Of a stretch of 64,000 bases of DNA, positions 1 to 6,423 are shown in pieces; position 1 is the first letter of the stretch, and each line of letters begins with the position of its first letter. A model generated the notes under the pieces. The model was not told the DNA's origin, searched no databases, and saw only the letters and a program-made list of their open reading frames with translations. Origin of the DNA: an uncultured Prevotellaceae bacterium (lineage in GTDB: Bacteria > Bacteroidota > Bacteroidia > Bacteroidales > Bacteroidaceae); NCBI GenBank assembly GCA_902778255.1, contig CACYXD010000001.1:1-64000 (forward strand), given 5' to 3'. The position numbers and the translations under genes are program-made.

Positions 1-1603
1 AGTGCTATGCTTTTTACGAACTATGAGCCAAGTTCCGCCACCTATAAATATGGTAAGGAGAACAGCTCCCCATGGCCAGAGGTAACCACTCCCCTCTCCC
101 TTTGGAGAGGGGGCGGGGGTGAGGCTTAGTATCCCTGCTTCCCCTTTTCGCGTGATGAGTACGATGTGCGACTCTATATAGCCGTCGGAGAAGAGCACCT
201 GTTTCTGCCGCTCCTCGGTGATGCTGATGGCTCCCATGGCTAGGTCGGCCTTGCCCGCCTGTACGGCAGGCATCTGTGCGGCGAAGTCCATCACGAGATA
301 CTCCACTTTCCAGTTCCTCCGGTTGGCCCATTCCGTCAGCAGGGCAGGCTCTAAGCCCGATGGTCTCCCCTGGCTGATGAAGTTGAACGGCGGCATGGTG
401 CCCCGTGCCGCGCGGCTGGGGGATGTCCATAGTCGAGGGGTCTTCGGCCTGCTGCCAGCGGTCGTACAACTGCTGGTAGGTGCCGTCGCGGCGGATGTCG
501 GCCAGGAAACTGTTGAAGTCCTGCTGCAACTCGGTATTGTCTAAACGGAAGCAGGCTGCTATCGGAACTGGTTGCATCCCTGCGTTTACAGAGTCTACCT
601 TGGCAGCAATTTCCTTGCTGAATACCAGCGTCAGGCTCTCGCTGCCCGCCACATCCACCTTGCCGTTCTCCAAGGCGGCCAGCATATCGGTCTGCGTGGT
701 CAAGCGCAGGATGTCGGCATCGGGAACCATGTCGGTGACGGCAATGTCCTGGACACTGCCGATGATGACACCGACACTCTTACCCTTCAGTGCCTTGAAT
801 ACGGGGGGGATATCCTTCTGGTCGCCCGTTTGGGTGACGTTTTCCCCGTCATTAACTATTGTTGGCACGTAGCCTGCCAGACCAAACAGCGTCAGCATCA
901 GGGCGGCCACGATGGCCTTCGTGTGCCGACGCTGCACCAACGACTGCAGCAGCAGGCCGATGAGCCAGGCCATGAGGAAATAGATGAGGGCTGTGACGAT
1001 GAGGGGGAAGAAGGCATCGAACGTGCGCGAGCGTATCAGGTCGGAGGCGCGCGTCATGTCGGCTACGGCGATGTAGCCCACGATGCTCGTGCCCTTCAGC
1101 AGACTGATAATCTCGCCCTGATAGACGGGCATCACCGCCTTGACCACCTGCGGCAGCACAATCTTGAAGAACGTCTGCCTCGGGGTGAATCCCAGTGCCA
1201 GGCCCGCCTCCGTCTGTCCGCGGTCGATGCCCTGGATGGTGGTCCGCAGCATCTCGCTGATGTATGCCGCAGTATTCATGGCGAAGGTGACGATGGCCAC
1301 CACGATGCCGGTAGCATCCACTGGTGCCATCACCACATAGTACATCAGCATGAGCAGCACCAGCACCGGCGTGCCCCGCATCAAGTCGATATACACCCGT
1401 GCCACTTGCTGCAGCCATCGGCGGCGGCTCATGCGCATCCAGCACACCAGTCCGCCCAGTATCGTACCCAGCACGGCGGCACATAATGTGATAAGCAGCG
1501 TCACCTGCAGACCGTCGAGGATCATCCTGTAGCGGTCCTCCACTATCAGGTTGTTGCTGAAGCTCTCAGCCATATTGCTAAACATATCCATAACGCTTTT
1601 CAA
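1..1603 (-). CDS. Amino-acid ABC transporter permease / substrate-binding fusion, frameshifted and cut by the left edge
   Basis: Inner-membrane importer of the polar amino-acid family. Residues about 20-235 form a HisM/GlnP-type permease with several membrane helices and the conserved permease loop around E-A-G-L-A-L-G. Residues 265-395 resemble the second half of a family 3 solute-binding protein (KGKSVGVIIGS, ending DGTYQQLYDRW). The frame is then lost at a CCCC run (401-404). Removing one base restores a reading frame with MPPFNFISQG, a KADLAMGAISITEER motif (the first half of a solute-binding domain) and a further membrane helix (GAVLLTIFIGGGTWLIV), with no stop down to base 1. Without correction the frame stops at 14 after a nonsense tail. 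Either a recent pseudogene or a one-base sequence error. The start at 1603 gives a normal permease N-terminus. The partner ATPase is not in the window. Confidence 0.75.
91..112. repeat. Palindromic C/G-rich mini-repeat inside the ABC transporter gene
   Basis: Nine-base arms CCCCTCTCC and GGAGAGGGG around CTTT, followed by a GGGCGGGGGTGAGG tail. In the frame-corrected gene it is translated as a linker (SLTPAPSPKGEG) between the substrate-binding part and the last membrane helix. From memory, this hairpin type recurs in many genomes, often in or beside genes. Confidence 0.6.
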
Positions 1604-1624
1604 CTTTTTTATTTTGTCATTTCT

Positions 1625-2419
1625 TTATTGGCCCAGTTTCTTGACGGGGAAAGTGAAGTAGGTGTCGGGAAAAGGCTCGTCGCGGAGCGTGAAGTGCCAC
1701 CACTCCGTGTCAAGGGGCTTGAAGCCGTGGGCGAGCATGGCGCGGCGCAGTATCATGCGGTGCTCGAACTGCTCGGCGGTGATGCTGCGCATCGGCTCGG
1801 CGGGCGATTTGCTATTGTCGCCCGTATATTCACCCGTGTCGGGATTGCCGCAGAAGTCGGGATGGCTCTCGGGGCCGAACCAGTCGAAGGTGCCGCCCAT
1901 GTCAAGTTCCTTTTCCGTGGCCATGTCGAAGAGCGTCAGATCGATGGTCGAGCCGCGGGTGTGACCACTGCGCTCATAGATGTACTCCTGCTCGAAGAGC
2001 ACGCTCTTGTCAAGATCGGGATAGAAGTAGGGCTTCATCTTCGTGTCGGCGAGGTCCTGCGCCCAGCGCACGAAGTGGTCAACACTCTTCTGCGGACGGT
2101 AGGCATCGTAGATCTTCAAACGATAGCCTTGGGCCATCACGTCGTCGCTCACCGCCTTCAGCGCCAGGGCTGCCTGCTTGGTGAGCAGGGCCGTAGGCTC
2201 CTCATAGCCGTCGATGCGCTGTCCCACGAAGTTGTACGTGCCGTAGTAGCGTATCTCCAAGATGGCGTCGGGCACGACATCCGTCAGGGTTACAAACTGG
2301 CTGCTGTCGTCCGTCGGACTGACAGCGGGACTGTCGTCCTCGCTGCCGCAACAGGTTATTACACACGCGCCGCAGATAATAAATAGGATGGCGGCCATCA
2401 TCCATTGGTATTTTCTCAT
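1625..2419 (-). CDS. D-alanyl-D-alanine dipeptidase, VanX/DdpX type, exported lipoprotein
   Basis: Peptidase family M15D zinc enzyme, expected to hydrolyse D-Ala-D-Ala in the envelope. With the start at 2419 the protein has 264 residues and begins with a lipoprotein signal sequence (hydrophobic stretch ending VITC, Cys23). The zinc motif is visible as S-G-H153-x6-D160, and the C-terminal E239-W-W-H242 pair matches the catalytic Glu and third zinc ligand. A longer frame to 2536 exists, but it would put the promoter-like TAATTTTG (2443-2450, minus) inside the gene, so the start at 2419 or 2422 is preferred. The ABC permease gene follows 21 bp downstream on the same strand, so the two may be co-transcribed and linked to peptide or amino-acid salvage. 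That link is inference. Confidence 0.85.
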   Translation of the reverse strand: MRKYQWMMAAILFIICGACVITCCGSEDDSPAVSPTDDSSQFVTLTDVVPDAILEIRYYGTYNFVGQRIDGYEEPTALLTKQAALALKAVSDDVMAQGYRLKIYDAYRPQKSVDHFVRWAQDLADTKMKPYFYPDLDKSVLFEQEYIYERSGHTRGSTIDLTLFDMATEKELDMGGTFDWFGPESHPDFCGNPDTGEYTGDNSKSPAEPMRSITAEQFEHRMILRRAMLAHGFKPLDTEWWHFTLRDEPFPDTYFTFPVKKLGQ

Positions 2420-2493
2420 CATGACATGTTTTATTTCGCCTGCAAAATTAATGAAAAGAGTCGGAAACAAAAAGCATCTTGTAACGAAAAAAG

Positions 2494-2622
2494 CCGAAAC
2501 AGCCTGTTTTAGGTTGTAAAGGAGCCCGAAACACAACGCGAAACAGCCTAAAACGGAAGGTGAAACAGCCTAAAACGCAACCTAAAACAGGCTGAAACGC
2601 AACGCAAAGGAGCCTAAAACGG
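2494..2622. repeat. Degenerate AAACAGCCTAAAACG repeat tract
   Basis: Exact 16-base copies GAAACAGCCTAAAACG lie at 2540-2555 and 2562-2577. Related pieces lie at 2496-2505 and 2609-2622, and an inverted-looking piece (CCTAAAACAGGCTG) lies between. Spacing is irregular, so this is not a simple tandem repeat. Function unknown. Confidence 0.55.
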
Positions 2623-2676
2623 AAAAAAGAGGTGGTAGCAAGCGCATAGAGAGGTGGCAATTTTTCTTTCCATAAT

Positions 2677-2707
2677 TTTGTTTATTAAAAAATAATTCAT
2701 ATTTTTG
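2677..2707 (+). promoter_or_regulatory. Bacteroidales promoter of mntA-hepT
   Basis: TTTG at 2677-2680, 19 bp, then TATTTTTG at 2700-2707. This fits the Bacteroidales sigma consensus (TTTG, 19-21 bp, TAnnTTTG). The predicted start of transcription lies about 20 bases before the mntA ATG. Confidence 0.75.
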
Positions 2708-2732
2708 CACTCGACACCAAAACGTATCGCTT

Positions 2733-3026
2733 ATGTGTACACAAGCAATGCAACAAAAGATAGCCGACTATTTCAAGACACAACCAGTCCTGAAAGTATG
2801 GCTTTTTGGCTCCTATGCCAGAGGTGAAGAGACACCAGAGAGTGACGTTGACTTGTTAATCATTCCTGAACAATCTGTAGGATTGTTTAAGTTAAGTGGC
2901 ATGCTACTTGACCTTCAAGAATTGCTTAATTTACGTGTTGATTTGGTTACAGAGAAAGGGTTGTTGCCTTTTGCACGTGAGAGCGTAAACAGAGACAAAA
3001 TACTTATTTATGAGAGAGCAGCTTAG
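2733..3026 (+). CDS. mntA: MntA-like nucleotidyltransferase antitoxin
   Basis: Minimal nucleotidyltransferase of 97 residues. The fold signature is clear: G26-S-Y-A-R-G followed by D38-V-D40, the two metal-binding aspartates. In the characterised HepT/MntA systems this protein inactivates the HEPN toxin by adding AMP to a tyrosine next to its catalytic histidine. The gene has its own strong promoter and overlaps the following HEPN gene by 17 bp, the usual order and coupling of such pairs. A second in-frame ATG lies five codons in (2748). Low GC compared with the flanking core genes suggests acquisition. Confidence 0.85.
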   Translation: MCTQAMQQKIADYFKTQPVLKVWLFGSYARGEETPESDVDLLIIPEQSVGLFKLSGMLLDLQELLNLRVDLVTEKGLLPFARESVNRDKILIYERAA

Positions 3027-3375
3027 AGATAGAAACCGTTTGGAGCATATCCTGCAAGCAATAGAAACACTACAGAAGTATGCAGGAAAACTTTCTCGTG
3101 AAGAACTTGAAAGCGATGTCTTGCGCTACTACGGAATAGTAAAGAATATTGAGATTATTGGTGAAGCTGCCAATATGCTCACTGTTTCTTTTAGAGAACA
3201 ACATTCTGATGTCCCCTGGCGCGATATTGCTGGTATGCGCAATTTCTTGGTTCATGAATATTTCCGTGTAGATAGCGATACTGTATGGGCTGTTATACAT
3301 AGCGAAATTATCGAATTAAAGGAACATGTTTCCCGCTATCTCTCTGAGACTGATTGGGATGCATGGGAAAAGTAA
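3010..3375 (+). CDS. hepT: HepT-like HEPN ribonuclease toxin (DUF86)
   Basis: All-helical HEPN protein of 121 residues, paired with the upstream nucleotidyltransferase. The catalytic R-x4-H motif is present as R77-N-F-L-V-H82, and Tyr84 completes the R-x4-H-x-Y signature, Tyr84 being the residue AMPylated by MntA in studied systems. All active-site residues are intact, so this looks like a functional RNase toxin under antitoxin control. The start at 3010 lies inside mntA, giving translational coupling. Likely role: plasmid- or phage-type stress defence. Confidence 0.85.
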   Translation: MREQLRDRNRLEHILQAIETLQKYAGKLSREELESDVLRYYGIVKNIEIIGEAANMLTVSFREQHSDVPWRDIAGMRNFLVHEYFRVDSDTVWAVIHSEIIELKEHVSRYLSETDWDAWEK

Positions 3376-3788
3376 TAAAAACAAATCTTAAACAAAACCA
3401 ACATGCCTATGAGCAGATAAACATATAATAAGGACATAAGACTGGAACGTCCACTTTTGATTCTTGTTCTCGAAAATCGGCAAAAATTTCAAGATGTAGC
3501 AAGAACTGAAGTAGATAGTTCACGCCGTTTGGCGTGGGCATTTACTCGTTTAAGCTACATAGGTGTTTGCCGATACCTCGAGAACGTAGACGAAGTAAAT
3601 TGTCCACGTTTTCTTTTTGTGTGTATTTGATAGCAATAGTAACCTAAAACAATATAATTATCAAAAACAAATTCTACTTCTTTTGATGTTTTTGTTACCA
3701 ATGGCAGCAAGTGTACACGACATTGAAGTACTGAGTGACAATTGTTACGGAAAGTTATTATTATTCAATTAAAAGCAATATTCAAAAT
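3376..3788. other. Gene-free stretch holding a branched inverted-repeat element
   Basis: No convincing reading frame apart from a possible GTG-start extension of the next gene (from 3735). It contains the structured element described at 3466-3585 and AT-rich flanks. Confidence 0.5.
3466..3585. repeat. Branched inverted repeat (possible structured RNA or non-autonomous element)
   Basis: Outer arms pair over about 35 bases: GTTCTCG..ATCGGCAAA..ATGTAGC (3466-3500) against GCTACAT..GTTTGCCGAT..CGAGAAC (3554-3585). Inside are two small hairpins, GAACT/AGTTC (3503-3521) and CACGCC/GGCGTG (3521-3536). GTCCAC occurs just outside both ends, in the same orientation. The shape (closed stem with two inner hairpins) fits a folded RNA or a small mobile repeat. 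No family recognised. Confidence 0.55.
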
Positions 3789-4370
3789 ATGAAAAAATCA
3801 CTTTTTATGCAAGACAGCTCTCGTAGCAATCACGGCTACGAGGCAATGCTAGACTATCAAATTTCATGGTTGCTACGTTTGGCTAAAGAAGAAAAAAACG
3901 ACTGGTTGCACAAAATAGCACGAAGCGTTCTTTTCAAGTTGATTGAAAAGGAAAATGACTCCGATGTCAAAATCAACCGTGTAGAGGTATGGAAACAATG
4001 GGAACGCATTGATTTGACGGCTGAGATAGAAATAGAAGTTAATAATCAGACAGAGCGGCATCTTGTTGTAATTGAAAATAAAGCTTATACTTTAATTCAC
4101 GATGATCAATTGAAAAAATATGCTTATACTGTGAATGCATATTATCACGACAAAGGACGTAATTCATATAAAAAGCATTTTTGGGTAATATCGTTTTTTG
4201 ACCGAAGTGAGGAATGGTTTAATTCTTTGCAAAATCAGTGTGACGATTGTAAGGTAGTAAAATGGGAACTACTTTCTTTCTATGAGGTTATTGGATGGAA
4301 AGAGGGCGAAGAATTTCCAGATACAGAGAGTGACCTCTTTGATGAGTTCTGGTTAAGAGAATGGTACTAA
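3789..4370 (+). CDS. PD-(D/E)XK nuclease superfamily protein
   Basis: 193 residues from the ATG at 3789; a GTG 54 bp upstream (3735) would add 18. The core signature is seen as R-I-D-L-T-A-E-I followed about 17 residues later by V-V-I-E-N-K, i.e. the D...E-x-K metal-binding arrangement. After it comes a basic/aromatic helix (QLKKYAYTV), as in the PD-(D/E)XK families common in Bacteroidetes accessory regions. No DNA-binding partner domain is visible. AT-rich, like hepT/mntA upstream. It could be a solitary restriction- or transposon-derived nuclease; substrate unknown. Confidence 0.65.
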   Translation: MKKSLFMQDSSRSNHGYEAMLDYQISWLLRLAKEEKNDWLHKIARSVLFKLIEKENDSDVKINRVEVWKQWERIDLTAEIEIEVNNQTERHLVVIENKAYTLIHDDQLKKYAYTVNAYYHDKGRNSYKKHFWVISFFDRSEEWFNSLQNQCDDCKVVKWELLSFYEVIGWKEGEEFPDTESDLFDEFWLREWY

Positions 4371-4381
4371 TATAAATAAAT

Positions 4382-5707
4382 ATGAATATGAAAAAAGTAA
4401 TAATAGCAACAATGCTTTTGTTCTTTTTAGGACAAAAAATGAATGCACAAATCAAGATTTTTGGCAATGAGTATATTGATTCGCTTACTGCTACAAAAAA
4501 TTACTATAGTCGTGATATAGATTTTGATGCTGTATTTCCTTCGGTTCTACCTAAAGATAAGAAATGGCTCCTAAAACCATATTATAATTCTGATTTACTG
4601 GATATAAATTTAACAGGAGATACAATATTCTTACCACGGCCTTATGAATTAAGGAATCAAGAGTTTGCAATAAACAGCAAGGGCAAGGCCGTATCCACAT
4701 CAGAAATACCTGCGGGTTATTATTTCATCTCTGGATATGTGTTTTGTATAGAAAACGAAAATTCTGTTCGAGAGGCTGCGGGATTAACTCATTATAATTA
4801 TGGATACGATTATCCTAATGATAAAAGTATACATGAGTTTAAAAAAGAAATATTGCTTAAAGGTAATGAAAACAAGGTATTTGTAGAGAAATTTCTTCGC
4901 TATGTAGTTTTTACATCAGTTGATACGATTAAGAATCAAGATTCATCTACTAGTTATTATTGCCAATTAAATAGAAATTATCCTCCTTTTCATGAAGACA
5001 AAATGATTTATCTACGTTTTTATAATGAAGCATGTAAGTTTATTGGATCCAATATGGTATGTGGATATATAACGTATGATAGCCTTCAGATGGTAAATGT
5101 GTTGACTGATGGTATTACGGGTGATCCAATAAAACTAAATGATAATAGTTTTATAGTAAAAGATGTTGTTATGAAAGAATCGTCTTTTTACTTGATACTG
5201 CAAGGTGAGAAAACAGGGGCTTTTGCCCAGAAGATTGAGATGATAAAATATGGATACGATAAAAATGATTTTATTTCTGCACATGGGGCTCCTCGTAGCT
5301 CCTCTCAAAAATGGGATATTTCCGTTTTTCTAAGGGATTCGCAAAGTGATTTATATTGGCTGTCTAAAAAAGATTTAGAGACTTTATATAAAAGACCTAA
5401 GATTGCTCAAGCTCAGCGTGATAAGGATAGACAACTAAGGAATCAACAATTAGAGAAGAGAAAACAAGAACAAAGTCATTTATTTAAACAACAGATGATT
5501 GGAAAATATGGAGTAGAAAAGGGTAATTTAGTTGGCAATCATCAGATATCAATTGGCATGACAACTGAAATGGTAAGGGATGCTTGGGAACGTCCTTTAA
5601 ATACATATCGCACGACAACAAGTAATGGACAAAGCGTTGTGTGGTGTTATAACTATAAGACTAGAGTTTATTTCTACGATGGTAAGGTAGTACGGATTGA
5701 TGACTAG
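4382..5707 (+). CDS. Exported protein of unknown function with coiled coil and BamE/SmpA-like tail
   Basis: 441 residues. The N-terminus (MKKVIIATMLLFFLGQKMNAQ) is a type I signal peptide, with an alternative start two codons in (4388). The middle part is unrecognised. Residues about 335-385 are highly charged (RDKDRQLRNQQLEKRKQEQ) and likely coiled coil. The last 50 residues contain I-S-I-G-M-T-T-E-M-V-R-D-A-W-x-R-P followed by short strands, resembling the small BamE/SmpA-type domain that begins with a G-M-T/S motif. Starts 11 bp after the nuclease-like gene on the same strand and shares its low GC, so the two may have arrived together. Confidence 0.5.
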   Translation: MNMKKVIIATMLLFFLGQKMNAQIKIFGNEYIDSLTATKNYYSRDIDFDAVFPSVLPKDKKWLLKPYYNSDLLDINLTGDTIFLPRPYELRNQEFAINSKGKAVSTSEIPAGYYFISGYVFCIENENSVREAAGLTHYNYGYDYPNDKSIHEFKKEILLKGNENKVFVEKFLRYVVFTSVDTIKNQDSSTSYYCQLNRNYPPFHEDKMIYLRFYNEACKFIGSNMVCGYITYDSLQMVNVLTDGITGDPIKLNDNSFIVKDVVMKESSFYLILQGEKTGAFAQKIEMIKYGYDKNDFISAHGAPRSSSQKWDISVFLRDSQSDLYWLSKKDLETLYKRPKIAQAQRDKDRQLRNQQLEKRKQEQSHLFKQQMIGKYGVEKGNLVGNHQISIGMTTEMVRDAWERPLNTYRTTTSNGQSVVWCYNYKTRVYFYDGKVVRIDD

Positions 5708-6024
5708 GCGCTAAACTCAAAAGTATCAGAGATCGTGGGACCTTGATCTGCTTTAGGCTACACTCTGCAAGAATCCTTCAAAAGTGATTACGAACGTATC
5801 TATCTTGTGGATCACAGGTCTTTGATTCATATAATCACTAGGATAGATTGAAAGGAAAGGCTACTTTTTAGCCCATACACCCCACCCAATCGTCTGAAAA
5901 GCCTTTGTGTAAAGGGGAAGTGGAGGGGTTAGTGTTAGCACAACACTAACCCCAGGACTCCCCCTAACACTCCCCCCAACACCCCACCCACGTCATTCAA
6001 GTCATCTTGATGAGAAATCCAACA

Positions 6025-6096
6025 GGGTGGAGTGTTGGGGTTACTGTTGGGTGGAGTGTTGGGGTTACTGTTGGGTGGAGTGTTGGGTGGAGTGTT
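6025..6096. repeat. G-rich 24-bp tandem repeat facing a C-rich arm
   Basis: Unit GGGTGGAGTGTTGGGGTTAC + TGTT occurs twice exactly (6025-6048, 6049-6072), then the 12-base half unit GGGTGGAGTGTT twice (6073-6096). A C-rich stretch at 5936-5990 (ACACTAACCCC, CCCTAACACTCCCC, CCAACACCCCACCC) is roughly complementary, so the whole can fold as a long imperfect hairpin. The runs of G could form quadruplexes. Confidence 0.65.
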
Positions 6097-6368
6097 TGAG
6101 CAAGACCCCACCCAGCGCAAGCCCTGTATTCATCGGGGTCGCAGAAGATTTTAAGCCATTTGGGGGGAGTCTTGCGAACAAGTTTCTGTTTTATAGCAAA
6201 GGAGGTAGTGGTTCACGGCAGAGGATGTGCCGGTTCGCGGGTCACGAGCTAGGGGTTCGCGCTCCGCGAACTACCACTTCGAGGTGTTCGAACTGCCACA
6301 TCAGCATATATGAAAAGTATTTGGCATTAGATGCACTCCCCCATTACTAGTTTTTTTTTTACTCTTTC

Positions 6369-6399
6369 TTTGTTCGTTCGGAAATAATGCGTATATTTG
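6369..6399 (+). promoter_or_regulatory. Promoter of the leucine-rich surface protein gene
   Basis: TTTG 6369-6372, 19 bp, TATATTTG 6392-6399. Because the -7 box overlaps an earlier in-frame ATG (6397), it fixes the start codon at 6424. Confidence 0.8.
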
Positions 6400-6423
6400 C
6401 AACGACATAAAACGAAAATCCTT

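Larger units (their letters stand above)
2423..2732. other. Divergent intergenic region with degenerate repeat
   Basis: Separates the minus-strand dipeptidase from the plus-strand mntA gene. It holds a minus-strand TAATTTTG box (2443-2450), degenerate repeats of the type GAAACAGCCTAAAACG at 2494-2622, and the plus-strand mntA promoter. Short open frames here only reflect the repeat. Confidence 0.6.
5708..6423. other. Long gene-free region rich in repeats
   Basis: About 700 bp without a credible gene. 5710-5880 shows nothing recognisable. 5925-6110 holds G-rich tandem repeats and their C-rich counterpart. 6195-6310 holds short palindromes such as GTTCGCG-CTC-CGCGAAC (6255-6271). The end carries the promoter of the next gene. 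Open frames over the repeats encode low-complexity NTPPNSNPNTPP-like strings and are not accepted as genes. Confidence 0.6.

Noticed and set aside
572..1486. Plus-strand open frame of 304 codons
   Set aside because: Antisense to the permease; the minus-strand protein has clear family motifs, and the plus frame reads as a His/Gln-rich mirror.
5935..6120. Proline/asparagine-rich small frame over G-rich repeats
   Set aside because: Pure translation of the tandem repeat.
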